In this document: one piece after another, positions 27,041 to 35,348 of the stretch
Layout of the letters: each line of letters begins with the position of its first letter
Numbering within the stretch: position 1 is the first letter of the stretch
Notes under the pieces: model-generated
What the model saw: the letters and a program-made list of their open reading frames with translations, nothing else
Database searches by the model: none
What the model was told of the DNA's origin: nothing
Translations under genes and position numbers: made by a program
Source of the DNA: CAWDVK01 sp963805715
GTDB lineage: Bacteria > Actinomycetota > Actinomycetes > Streptosporangiales > Streptosporangiaceae
NCBI GenBank assembly: GCA_963805715.1
Contig: CAWDVK010000009.1
Coordinates: 620,001-684,000, forward strand
DNA: 64,000 nucleotides
Direction: 5' to 3'

Positions 27041-27877
27041 TCATGCGTGCTCCACGTGCTTGAGTGACCGGATCGAGTGCTCCAGGTGCCATTGCAGGTA
27101 GGCGGCCACCAGCCCGCTGCACTCGGCCTGATGCCGGCGCTCGCTGCGATCGGCAAGCTCCCAGTCGCCCCGCATCAGCGCGCTCATCAGCGCGATCGTC
27201 GCGATCGACAGCGTGGCCGCGCCCGGCCTGCGGCACCCCTGGCAGGTCAGGCCGCCAGCCGCGATGCCGAAGGACCGCAGGGCGCGGTAACTCTGGCCGG
27301 AAGGCGCGGCCTGGTAGCCGCGCCGCGGCTGACCGGATCCAGCGGGCTCCATCTCCGGCAGTGCCGGATCCGGCAGCACCGGCGTCGGCGCCCTGGTGCC
27401 GCAGACCGCGCACTCCTCCAGGGCCGGCGCGTAACCGGCCACGGCGAGAGAGCGAAGCAGGAAGGCATCCAGCACAAGCCTCGGGTCATGCTGCCCCTCG
27501 CCCAGCGCGCGCAGGCCGCCGACGAGCAGCAGGAACTGCCGCAGCGCCGGCTCCTTCTCGACCGGCGTCAGCCGCTCCGCCGTTTCCAGCATCGCGGTCC
27601 CGGCGGTGTACCGGGGATAGTCGCTGGCCAGCGGCTCCCCGTAGGGCCGTACCGTCTCGGCCTGGGTAATCACGTCCAGCGACCGGCCGGTATAGAGCAG
27701 CAGGTCAACGTGCGTGAACGGCTCAACCCTGGCGCCCAGCCGGGACTTGGTACGGCGGACCCCCTTGGCCACGGCGCGGATCCGGCCGGTCTTGCGGCCG
27801 AGAATCGTGACGATCCGGTCCGCCTCACCCAGCTTGTGGGTGCGCAAGACGATCCCGTCGTCACGGTAGATGGCCAC
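27041..27877 (-). CDS. recO: DNA repair protein RecO
   Basis: A 278-residue RecO, which helps load RecA on SSB-coated gaps. The N-terminal OB fold (YRDDGIVLRTHKLGEADRIVTIL...AVAKGVRRTKSRLGARVEPFTHVDL) and C-terminal helical domain with a CxxC...CxxC zinc site (CAVCG and CQGC) are present. About 35 extra residues, rich in Pro and Gly, separate the two Cys pairs. GTG at 27877 (VAIYRDDG) is the best start. uppS follows at 13 nt, the usual actinobacterial recO-uppS pair. Confidence 0.92.
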   Translation of the reverse strand: MAIYRDDGIVLRTHKLGEADRIVTILGRKTGRIRAVAKGVRRTKSRLGARVEPFTHVDLLLYTGRSLDVITQAETVRPYGEPLASDYPRYTAGTAMLETAERLTPVEKEPALRQFLLLVGGLRALGEGQHDPRLVLDAFLLRSLAVAGYAPALEECAVCGTRAPTPVLPDPALPEMEPAGSGQPRRGYQAAPSGQSYRALRSFGIAAGGLTCQGCRRPGAATLSIATIALMSALMRGDWELADRSERRHQAECSGLVAAYLQWHLEHSIRSLKHVEHA

Positions 27878-27969
27878 CCGGCTATTCTCGCGCACCCCTC
27901 CGACTGCCCGGTGCCGCCCGCGCCGGGCCGGCGGCCGCCCGTTCCGGCGGTCCGGCGGGGCCGCTGGCG

Positions 27970-28593
27970 TCACTCTGCCGTGGCGCCCTCCTCGGTCAGC
28001 GAGATAACGCCGTACGCCTGGGCGGCCGTCATGCCCAGGTGACCGGCGATCATGCGGGCCGCGCGCCGCTCCTCGTCGTTCAGCGGCCCGTCGGCCAGCC
28101 CGACTCGCACCACCTCGGCCAGGAACCACTCGCGCCCCTGCACCGCCAGCTGCCCGGCCAGCGTGTTGACCGGGATGGCCACGTCCTCGTCGGACAGGCA
28201 CCTGGCGAGTTCCTCGTCCAGGGCGGCGTCGCCGTAGTCATCCAGCCCGGCCCGGCGGACCGCGCCGATGACCCGCCTGCGCGCGGGCGGGCTGCCCGGA
28301 TCGCCTGCACGCAGCATGGTCGTCGCAGCGGCCTGCATGCCAGCCGGCAGCGCCGCCTGCATCTGCGCGGACGTGGGAAGCGCGAGCACGCCGGTACGGT
28401 AGCGGGTCCGGCAGGTGCCGCAGCGGATGTCCTCCCCGACCCGGTCCAGCGGTATGACGGGGATGAAGAAGATGTGGAACCAGCGACGCCCCGCCCGCCG
28501 CCGGTACGCCCGGTCACCGCCGCAGCGCTGGCAGTAGAACATTCCCTCGCCGATATCCCGGAAGTACACCCGCAATCCGAAGAGCAACTTCAC
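27970..28593 (-). CDS. Zinc-ribbon plus TerB-like domain protein
   Basis: A 207-residue protein. The N-terminal ~70 residues form a zinc ribbon (FYCQRCGGDRAYRRRAGRRWFHIFFIPVIPLDRVGEDIRCGTCRTRY), two CxxC knuckles flanking a hydrophobic stretch. The C-terminal ~90 residues look like a TerB/DjlA-type acidic helical domain (LADGPLNDEERRAARMIAGHLGMTAAQAYGVI). TerB-like domains occur in stress and phage-defence contexts, but no ter genes are nearby. GTG start at 28593 after AGAGGGGG. Role unknown. Confidence 0.75.
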   Translation of the reverse strand: MKLLFGLRVYFRDIGEGMFYCQRCGGDRAYRRRAGRRWFHIFFIPVIPLDRVGEDIRCGTCRTRYRTGVLALPTSAQMQAALPAGMQAAATTMLRAGDPGSPPARRRVIGAVRRAGLDDYGDAALDEELARCLSDEDVAIPVNTLAGQLAVQGREWFLAEVVRVGLADGPLNDEERRAARMIAGHLGMTAAQAYGVISLTEEGATAE

Positions 28594-28899
28594 ACCCCCT
28601 CTGCCGGAGCCGCCCGCTGGTATGCCCGCGTGCCGGAACGGCCAGGTCCGCCGATCATCACACGTGCTGGCTCGGTGAGCAGGGGATTCAGGTAAATAAC
28701 GGGATGGATTGACTGGTTTGCTCGCTTCCGCGGCGACCCCGGTCGCACGCTGCAGCCTGCAGCGGCTACGCTCCCGTCGCCTGCCGCGTCGCCGCGGGGA
28801 GACGGGACCAGACAGCGGTGCCGGGAATGCGGAAGGTCCCGCATGCTCCTCGCGGGGCCATGCGGGACCTTCCCCGCCGCAGCTGCCTGCCTGGTCCGG
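28594..28899. other. Intergenic region between S53 peptidase and TerB-like genes
   Basis: A 306-bp gap. Apart from the strong hairpin at 28831-28873 it holds a short AT-richer stretch (about 28690-28715) that may contain the promoter of the downstream TerB-like gene. No convincing coding frame was seen. Confidence 0.4.
28831..28873 (-). terminator. Perfect hairpin after the S53 peptidase gene
   Basis: GGAAGGTCCCGCATG (28831-28845) is exactly complementary to 28859-28873 around a 13-nt loop, 27 nt past the peptidase stop on the minus strand. Confidence 0.8.
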
Positions 28900-30888
28900 C
28901 TAGAAGCCGTGACCGGCGAAGTCGCCGGCCAGCCTGGCCAGGTCGGGCGTGCCCAGGCCGGAGCCGACGTTGTAAACGTGGGCCTGCGTACCGGTGTAGT
29001 AGAGGTTGTCGCTGCTGTCGCTCGCCCGGTCCAGCGGGTGGAACGGGGAGTCGCGATGGGTGGCGAACTGGTAGATGGACGGGTTCCAGAAACCGACGCG
29101 GTGCCCGAGCAGGGAGTCGATCAGCGCGGCCGAGCCGTTCAGCTGCGGCGCGACGAAGCTGGTGCCGCCCCAGCCATCCTCGAGCGGGGCGCCCGAGAAG
29201 CCGGTGAAGTACTCCTCATAGCCGGTGTACGGGTCGGCATCGGCGGAGACGTCCGGGGTGGCCCGGCCGGTGCCGTAGCCGGTGGTGATCGCGGGCGCCG
29301 GGTTGAAGCTCCAGGCGGTCGGCTCGGTCAGGCCGGGGGCGACCGTCTTCGGGTCGATCGGCGTCAGGTACTGCGCGGCGCTGAACTGGTGCGCACTCGG
29401 CACGAACTGCTGATACAGCGGGGTCCGCTCGTAGCTGCTGAAGCCGCCGCCGCTGCCGATCGGCAGCGACTGCGCGTACGCGGCCTCCGAGGAGGCCCCG
29501 AACAGCGCGTAGTACGGCCACAGCCAGCTCCAGCTCCAGGTCCGCTGGACCGGGATGGTGGCCGAGACGGTCCAGCTCAGCGGGATCGTGCCCGGCAGCG
29601 TGGTGCCGCCCGCCGCGGTGATCCAGGGGCTGCTGTCCGGGTTGCCCGCGGACAGGTTGGTGGTGCCCAGGTCCTCGATGGCGGTGTAGGCGCCGTAGTC
29701 GCCCGCCGAGACGAAGGCGCTCTGCCCCTGCGCGGCGAGTTCCAGGTACGCCTCATCGAAGCTGATCGCGTAGGTGGGTGACTCCGTGCCGGAGTTGACC
29801 GACGCCTCGATCTCGGTCTCCGACTCGCCCCAGCTCGACGACACCGAGTCGGCGATGTTCTGGCTGGCTGCGGCGAAGAAGCCGTCCACGAACCCGTAGT
29901 CGGTGTTCGGCGCCTGGTAGACAACGATGTTCGCGTCGGGGGCGAGGGCGCCGGACTGCTCCACGTCCAGGGTCGTCTCGCCCGAGCCCGAGCTGTCGCT
30001 CACCGGGCCAGACCCGCCGTCGACGTTGTCCAGGGTGATCCGGTTCGGCTTGGTGCCGATGCCCAGCACGCTGCTCCAGAAGTACTCGGGATCAGACGGG
30101 TTGACGCTGGCCAGCGTGACGATGCCGATCGTCCGGCCGGCCCCGGTGGCGCCCCGCCGGTACAGCGGGCTGAGGTCGTACCGCTTCGCGAAATCCTCGG
30201 GCGTCAGGCTGCCGGTCTGCACCGCGCTCGGCCGCACTCCGCTGGCCAGCGGCTGGGTGTGCACCGCGTTGCTCGCGAACGCGGGATAACTGGTCAGGCC
30301 GAGGACCGACAGCACGAAGCGGGCGAGGCCGCGCGGCAGCAGCGCGGCGTCCGTGGTGCCGTGGATGATCATGACAGGCCCGGCCATGCCGTGCCTGGCC
30401 GGGACCGCGGCCACCCTGTACTGATGCTGCTGGACGGACAGGGCGCTGTCGAACTGCCCGGCCGTGCCGTTCGCCGTGACGTCGAGCCCGTCGGCGTAGG
30501 CGGACGTCGTGATCCCGAACTGGCCGAGGTACTTCTCCAGCGCGGAGATGCTGGACTGCTGCTGGCCGTAATCGCGGGCGAACCGGCTGACCGAGAGGTA
30601 GCCGCCGGGCATCCCGGCCTCGACGCGGCCCTCGAGCTGCCCGAGGTTGCGTGCCCGCAGGACGAAGGAGACCGTCTCGGGCGTGCTCGCCGGGGTCGGG
30701 CCGAAGACGCTGGCATCCTTCAGCGCGGCCGTCCCGATGCCCTGCGGCACGGCGACCTTCGCGGCTGGCCGGGGATGTGTCGCTCCGCTGGCCGGCGCGG
30801 CTGCCGAAAGCAGCATCAGCGCGCCCGCCGAACCGACGGCCAGGATCGCGCTGGCACGATGCCGGCTGGCCCAGGTCAAGGGCTTCAA
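28900..30888 (-). CDS. Secreted S53 (sedolisin/kumamolisin-type) peptidase
   Basis: A 662-residue acid-acting serine-carboxyl endopeptidase. A signal peptide (basic MKPLTWASRHR, hydrophobic core, cleavage near SGATH) is followed by a pro-kumamolisin activation domain (to about residue 205) and the catalytic domain. The SED triad is visible: Glu and Asp in GSGETTLDVEQSG and Ser in GWGGTSFVAPQ; the oxyanion Asp region follows SSSWGES. The C-terminal Ca2+ site is suggested by NVGSGLGTPDL. It would be exported, self-processed and active in an acidic milieu, probably scavenging protein. It has its own promoter region and terminator. Confidence 0.92.
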   Translation of the reverse strand: MKPLTWASRHRASAILAVGSAGALMLLSAAAPASGATHPRPAAKVAVPQGIGTAALKDASVFGPTPASTPETVSFVLRARNLGQLEGRVEAGMPGGYLSVSRFARDYGQQQSSISALEKYLGQFGITTSAYADGLDVTANGTAGQFDSALSVQQHQYRVAAVPARHGMAGPVMIIHGTTDAALLPRGLARFVLSVLGLTSYPAFASNAVHTQPLASGVRPSAVQTGSLTPEDFAKRYDLSPLYRRGATGAGRTIGIVTLASVNPSDPEYFWSSVLGIGTKPNRITLDNVDGGSGPVSDSSGSGETTLDVEQSGALAPDANIVVYQAPNTDYGFVDGFFAAASQNIADSVSSSWGESETEIEASVNSGTESPTYAISFDEAYLELAAQGQSAFVSAGDYGAYTAIEDLGTTNLSAGNPDSSPWITAAGGTTLPGTIPLSWTVSATIPVQRTWSWSWLWPYYALFGASSEAAYAQSLPIGSGGGFSSYERTPLYQQFVPSAHQFSAAQYLTPIDPKTVAPGLTEPTAWSFNPAPAITTGYGTGRATPDVSADADPYTGYEEYFTGFSGAPLEDGWGGTSFVAPQLNGSAALIDSLLGHRVGFWNPSIYQFATHRDSPFHPLDRASDSSDNLYYTGTQAHVYNVGSGLGTPDLARLAGDFAGHGF

Positions 30889-31110
30889 TGCAGTTGCCTC
30901 CTCGAAGGTGTCTCTGGAGTTCCCGCCCTGAATTGGGACGTATCAGCCAATGCGGGCCACGAATGAGCGAGTCATCAGGAAGCTCGCCAACCGGGCGCTC
31001 AGGCTATCAGAACACCATGGGGGCAGGTGGGGCATTAGTTAATAAACATGGAGTAATTCTCCGTTTGCGCCGGGTAGGCGCCCCGGCGGCACGGCCGCAC
31101 GGCGGCGATC

Positions 31111-31130
31111 GCCGCCGCCGCAGCGGCGGC
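31111..31130 (-). terminator. GC-rich hairpin after era
   Basis: GCCGCCGC-CGCA-GCGGCGGC forms an 8-bp stem 24 nt beyond the era stop. A 16-bp palindrome GGCGGCGATCGCCGCC overlaps its left side (31101-31116). Confidence 0.5.
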
Positions 31131-31153
31131 CGCCGCGGGCCGGGCCGCGCCGG

Positions 31154-32110
31154 TCAGTCGTAGAAGCCCAGGCGCCGCAGCTGCCGGGGATCGCGCTGCC
31201 AGTCCTTGGCGATCTTGATCCGCAGGTCCAGGTAGACCCGGCGGCCGAGCAGCGCCTCGATCTTCTGCCTCGCCTGTGAGCCTACGTCCCTGAGCCGGGC
31301 GCCCTTGGCCCCGATCACGATCGCCTTCTGGCTCGGCCGCTCCACGTACATCACGGCATGCACGTCGATCAGGTCATCGCGGCCCTCCCGCGGCGCCATC
31401 TCCTCGACGACCACGGCGATCGAGTGCGGCAGCTCGTCCCGGACGCCCTCCAGGATCGACTCCCGGATCAGCTCGGCCACCAGCACCTGCTCTGGCTCGT
31501 CGGTCAGGTCACCGGCCGGGTAGAGCGGCCTGCCCGGCGGCAGGTGCGAGACCAGCACGTCGGCCAGCACATCCAGCTGGAAGTTCGCCGCGGCCGACAC
31601 CGGCACGATGTCGGCCCAGTCTCCCAGCCGGCCGACAGCGGCGAGCTGCGCGGCAACCTGGTCCCTGGACGCCAGGTCGGTCTTGGTCACGATCGCCACC
31701 ACCGGGGTCGTGCCCACCGCGGAAAGCTCCTTCGCCAGGTACAGGTCGCCAGGCCCGATCTTGTCGGCCGCCGGGACGCAGAAGCCGATCACGTCGACCT
31801 CGGTCAGGGTGGACCGCACCAGGCTGTCCAGCCGCTCGCCCAGCAGTGTCCGCGGCCTGTGCAGCCCCGGCGTATCGACGATGATCAGCTGGGCATCCGG
31901 CCTGTGCACGATGCCGCGGATCGCCCGCCTGGTGGTCTGCGGGCGGCTGCTGGTGATCGCCACCTTGCTCCCGACCAGGGCATTCATCAGGGTGGACTTG
32001 CCCACGTTGGGCCGTCCGGCGAAGCAGGCGAAGCCCGACCTGAACGCGGCCGCCGCCGGCGATGCTGCGGCGCCCGGCAGCGGCGCTGACGGCGATGATG
32101 GCGATCCCAC
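31154..32110 (-). CDS. era: GTPase Era
   Basis: A 318-residue GTPase that binds the 3' end of 16S rRNA in 30S maturation. G1 GRPNVGKSTLMNAL, switch I RRAIRG, G3 DTPGLHRP and G4 VTKTDL are present. The KH domain carries AIVIGAKGARLRDVGSQARQKIEALLG and the protein ends VYLDLRIKIAKDWQRDPRQLRRLGFYD, a typical Era C-terminus. GTG start at 32110 with GGGGAG upstream; the first ~20 residues are an Ala/Pro/Ser extension. It belongs to the phoH-ybeY-corC-CDA-MTase-era cluster. Confidence 0.96.
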   Translation of the reverse strand: MGSPSSPSAPLPGAAASPAAAAFRSGFACFAGRPNVGKSTLMNALVGSKVAITSSRPQTTRRAIRGIVHRPDAQLIIVDTPGLHRPRTLLGERLDSLVRSTLTEVDVIGFCVPAADKIGPGDLYLAKELSAVGTTPVVAIVTKTDLASRDQVAAQLAAVGRLGDWADIVPVSAAANFQLDVLADVLVSHLPPGRPLYPAGDLTDEPEQVLVAELIRESILEGVRDELPHSIAVVVEEMAPREGRDDLIDVHAVMYVERPSQKAIVIGAKGARLRDVGSQARQKIEALLGRRVYLDLRIKIAKDWQRDPRQLRRLGFYD

Positions 32111-32191
32111 GCCGTGATTCTCCCCTACCGGGCCAGCCCGGCCCTAATGCGGCGGGCGCCCGGCGCCGAGGTGGCCGGGACTGCCCTCCGG

Positions 32192-32866
32192 TCAGGCCGG
32201 CTCCCAGATGGTGGTGCGCTTGACGCTGGCGTCCTCGAGGTCGGCCAGAACCGGCACGTCATACACCGCGATGGCCCGCAGCCGGCCCCGTGGCAGGTAG
32301 GCACGGCCGGGGTCGCCGACGAGCACGCTGGCGCCGCGGGCGGCGGCACGGTCCAGGAAGCCCAGCATCCGGCGGGCCAGCTCCCGCTGATAGAAGGCGT
32401 CACCGACGACCACGAGGTCCGCCCCGGGCCGGGAACCCGGCGGCTGCGCGGGCTGGTCACCGAGCAGGTGGCCAGGCCTGACGGTCAGCGTGACGTCATT
32501 GACCGCGGCATTGATCGCGATCGCCGTCCTGGCCACCGGATCGGTGTCGCTGGCCGTCACCCGGGCCGCCCCCGCCCTGGCCGCCGCTATGGCGACCAGG
32601 CCCGAGCCCGAGGCCATGTCCAGCACGACCCGGCCAGCGACCCGCTCCGGGTGATCCAGCAGGAAGCGGGCCAGCGCCTGGCCCCCGGCCCAGGGGAACG
32701 CCCAGAACGGCGGATCCAGGCCAGTGCGGCCGGCCTGCCGCTCGGTCTCCTCCCACAGCCCGATTGCCTCCGCGGCCAGGTGCAGCCGGACCTCGGGCAC
32801 CAGCGGCGGGGTGATCAGCCGGGTATGGGCCCTGATGAAGTCCGCCGCCTGCGCCCCTCCTGTCAT
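32192..32866 (-). CDS. Class I SAM-dependent methyltransferase (ETFB-lysine/Nnt1-like)
   Basis: A 224-residue methyltransferase. The SAM-binding motif I is VVLDMASGSGLVAIAAARAGAARVTASDTDP, preceded by the family's PPFWAFPWAGGQALARFLLDHP and followed by LVVVGDAFYQRELARRML. This resembles the ETFB lysine methyltransferase/Nnt1 branch that modifies proteins or small amines; the substrate is unknown. ATG at 32866 lies 7 nt after the stop of the deaminase-like gene, so they are probably co-transcribed. Such a gene inserted between the deaminase-like gene and era is not universal. Confidence 0.8.
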   Translation of the reverse strand: MTGGAQAADFIRAHTRLITPPLVPEVRLHLAAEAIGLWEETERQAGRTGLDPPFWAFPWAGGQALARFLLDHPERVAGRVVLDMASGSGLVAIAAARAGAARVTASDTDPVARTAIAINAAVNDVTLTVRPGHLLGDQPAQPPGSRPGADLVVVGDAFYQRELARRMLGFLDRAAARGASVLVGDPGRAYLPRGRLRAIAVYDVPVLADLEDASVKRTTIWEPA

Positions 32867-32873
32867 GCGGCAG

Positions 32874-33233
32874 TCAGGGCCGCAGGACAGCGCGCAGCAC
32901 GCCGTCAGGGCCGGCGTGGAACACCACCGCGGCCGGCCCGAGGTCGCGAACCGCGCCGAGGTCAGCCGGATCAGGGCCGGGCCCGTCACTGACCAGGGCC
33001 GCCGCCTCCAGGTTGGACGCGCCGCTGGATACGGCCATCGCGACGGCCAGGTGCAGCGCGGAGAGCCGGAGCGATGGCAGCGCGACAGCGGCCGCCGCGT
33101 AGGTACGCCCGGTCTCGTCCCTGACCGCGGCGCCCTCGGCCGCAGCGACCCGGGCCTGGGCGGCGCGCGCCAGGGCAATGATCTTGAGATCCTCAGGGCC
33201 CGGCGATTCCGGCCCGGGCTGGCCCTCGCTCAC
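32874..33233 (-). CDS. Cytidine deaminase-like protein lacking the zinc site
   Basis: A 119-residue protein with the small cytidine-deaminase fold pattern (AVRDETGRTYAAAAVALPSLRLSALHLAVAMAVSSGASNLEAAALVSD), but without the HAE/CAE and PCxxC zinc-binding motifs; it has no Cys at all. Similar degenerate homologues sit between the CorC-like gene and era in many actinomycetes. It is probably non-catalytic and may have a structural or ribosome-biogenesis role suggested only by neighbours. It begins 9 nt after corC. Confidence 0.75.
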   Translation of the reverse strand: MSEGQPGPESPGPEDLKIIALARAAQARVAAAEGAAVRDETGRTYAAAAVALPSLRLSALHLAVAMAVSSGASNLEAAALVSDGPGPDPADLGAVRDLGPAAVVFHAGPDGVLRAVLRP

Positions 33234-33242
33234 GTGCCGAGT

Positions 33243-34622
33243 CTAGTGCTGAGCCCGCCGGTTCGCGGGCACCTGGCCGTTGCCGCTGCGACCTGGCGGG
33301 TTCGGGCCGGGGCCGGCCTCGGGAACCGGCTCCGCGGCAGGCTGGCCGCCGCTGACGGCGCCATCGGACTGGTCCGTGCGCTCGACTGTCACTGTCCCGA
33401 TCCGGTTGCGCCGCCCGGCCAGGCTCTCGGCGGTCAGCCGCAGCCCGGCGACCGTCGCGACAGATCCCGCGATCGGCACCCGGCCGAGCCGCTGGGCGAG
33501 CAGGCCGCCGACCGTCTCAACGTCCTCGGCGTCGATGCTCACGCCGAACAGCTCCTCCAGCACTTCCACCGGCAGCCGCGCGGTCACCCTGGCCCGGCCC
33601 TCGCCGAGCCACTCCACCGGGGGCTGCTCGCGGTCGTACTCGTCGGCGATCTCGCCGACGATCTCCTCCAGGATGTCCTCGATGGTCACCAGGCCGGCCG
33701 TCCCGCCGTACTCGTCGATCACGATGGCGAGGTGGGTCTGCCGGGCCTGCATCTCGCGGAGCAGCTCATCGACCGGCTTGCTCTCCGGCACGAAGGTGGC
33801 CGGCCGCATGATCGAGTCGACGGTCTCGACCGGCTCGGCCTCCGGGTGCTCGTGGCTGCGGGTGACCATGTCCTTGAGGTAAGCGATCCCGACCACGTCA
33901 TCGAGGTTCTCGCCGACCACCGGGATCCGGGAGAAGCCGCTGCGCAGCGCCAGCGACAGGGCCTGGCGCAGCGTCTTCTCCCGCTCCACGAACACCATGT
34001 CCGTGCGCGGCACCATGACCTCGCGGACGATGGTGTCGCCCAGCTCGAAGACCGAGTGGATCATCTCGCGCTCGCCCGGCTCGATGATCTGCCGCCGCTC
34101 CAGCAGGTCAACCAGCCCGCGCAGGTCCTCCTCGGGCTCGGACGGGCCCTCCTGGCGCTCCCGGTCGTGGCCCAGCGGCCTGCCGGTCACCAGCAGGAAT
34201 TCCGGGATCGGCCCGAGCAGCCGGACGATCGGGTGCAGCACCGTCGCGGCCGCGCTGGCCACCCGCACCGCCTGCCGCCTGCCGACGCTGCGGGGCACGA
34301 TCCCGACCAGGGGGTAGCTGGCCACGATCATGACGGCAGCGGCGATGAGGAAGGCCCGCCAGCCATACCCGAGCCAGTGCACCAGGACGGCGGCCAGCAG
34401 CACCGTGGCCGAGATCTCCCCGGCCACCCGGCCGAGCAGCAGCACGGACACGTACCGCGGTACCTCGCTGAGCACAGCCTGCAGCGTCTGCGAGCTATCG
34501 CTGGCCGACCTGCCCAGCTCCTTGGCCCCCGCGCGGGAGATCCGCAGCAGCGCCGTCTCCGCGCAGGCGCACCAGCCGGCCAGCAAGGTCAGCGCCAGTG
34601 CCGCGACCAGCAGCCAGCCCAT
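33243..34622 (-). CDS. CNNM/CorC-HlyC family membrane protein with CBS domains
   Basis: A 459-residue protein. The N-terminal DUF21/CNNM membrane domain has four hydrophobic helices with CAETALLRISRAGAKEL. Two CBS domains follow (VREVMVPRTDMVFVEREKTLRQALSLALRSGFSRIPVVGENLDDVVGIAYLKDM and MRPATFVPESKPVDELLREMQARQTHLAIVIDEYGGTAGLVTIEDILEEIVGEI), then a CorC_HlyC domain and a disordered Pro/Gly tail. Members act in Mg2+/Co2+ homeostasis; the 'hemolysin' label is historical. It begins 6 nt after ybeY. Confidence 0.92.
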   Translation of the reverse strand: MGWLLVAALALTLLAGWCACAETALLRISRAGAKELGRSASDSSQTLQAVLSEVPRYVSVLLLGRVAGEISATVLLAAVLVHWLGYGWRAFLIAAAVMIVASYPLVGIVPRSVGRRQAVRVASAAATVLHPIVRLLGPIPEFLLVTGRPLGHDRERQEGPSEPEEDLRGLVDLLERRQIIEPGEREMIHSVFELGDTIVREVMVPRTDMVFVEREKTLRQALSLALRSGFSRIPVVGENLDDVVGIAYLKDMVTRSHEHPEAEPVETVDSIMRPATFVPESKPVDELLREMQARQTHLAIVIDEYGGTAGLVTIEDILEEIVGEIADEYDREQPPVEWLGEGRARVTARLPVEVLEELFGVSIDAEDVETVGGLLAQRLGRVPIAGSVATVAGLRLTAESLAGRRNRIGTVTVERTDQSDGAVSGGQPAAEPVPEAGPGPNPPGRSGNGQVPANRRAQH

Positions 34623-34628
34623 GGGCCT

Positions 34629-35303
34629 TCACCCGGTCCCTTCGGGCCCGCCGGGGCTGGAACCCGCGGGGCTTCCCGGTCGCCGCGCGCGGCCCGGTTC
34701 CGTCGCGCCCGCGGCGCCGGGGCCGCCCGGATCGGGCCCGCTCGCCTCGCCCGCGCCGCGGCCGCCTCGTGCCGGGCCGTCGCCGGGGCTGGCGCTGGCC
34801 CCGGCGTCATCCCCGGCCGGATCCTGCCCGGCCCGCCAGGATGCGAGCAGCCTGTCCTGCAGGCCGAACATGGTCGCGTGCTCGTCCGGCTCCGCATGGT
34901 CATATCCGAGCAGGTGCAGGATGCCGTGCGTGCACAGCAGGCTGATCTCGTCCGCCACGCCGTGCCGGGCCTGCTCCGCCTGGACAGCCGCTACCTGCGG
35001 GCAGATCACCACGTCGCCGAGCAGCCCCGGTGCCCCCGGCGGCTCGCCGGTCGCGTGCTCGGAGTGCGTGCCGCCCGGCTGCGGCGGCCGCAGCTCGTCC
35101 ATCGGGAAGGCGAGCACGTCGGTCGGGCCAGGCTCGCCCATCCAGCGCACGTGCAGCTCGGTCATGGCGGGCTCGTCGACGAGCAGCACGGACAGCTCGG
35201 CCAGCGGATGCACGCGCATGTTGTCCAGCACGTGGCGAGCCAGCCCGGCGAGCGAGGTCTCATCGACCTCCACGCCGGACTCGTTGGCGATCTCAATGCT
35301 CAC
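34629..35303 (-). CDS. ybeY: Endoribonuclease YbeY with long C-terminal tail
   Basis: A 224-residue YbeY, a zinc RNase for 16S 3'-end maturation and 70S quality control. The zinc signature CTHGILHLLGYDHAEPDEHATMF supplies three His ligands, and ELHVRWMGEPGPTDVLAFPMD is the conserved upstream strand. Usual family length is about 155-170 residues; here a Gly/Pro/Ala/Arg-rich tail of ~65 residues follows. The tail stops 6 nt before corC and shows no sign of belonging to another frame. Lies between phoH and corC as is normal. Confidence 0.93.
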   Translation of the reverse strand: MSIEIANESGVEVDETSLAGLARHVLDNMRVHPLAELSVLLVDEPAMTELHVRWMGEPGPTDVLAFPMDELRPPQPGGTHSEHATGEPPGAPGLLGDVVICPQVAAVQAEQARHGVADEISLLCTHGILHLLGYDHAEPDEHATMFGLQDRLLASWRAGQDPAGDDAGASASPGDGPARGGRGAGEASGPDPGGPGAAGATEPGRARRPGSPAGSSPGGPEGTG

Positions 35304-35348
35304 CGTGCCTCCGCCTCTCGCGCGGGCCGGCCATGGCGCCCACGGCCC

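Noticed and set aside
28590..28844. An 84-codon minus-strand frame between the TerB-like and S53 genes
   Set aside because: No ribosome site or domain, and its 5' end overlaps the terminator hairpin.
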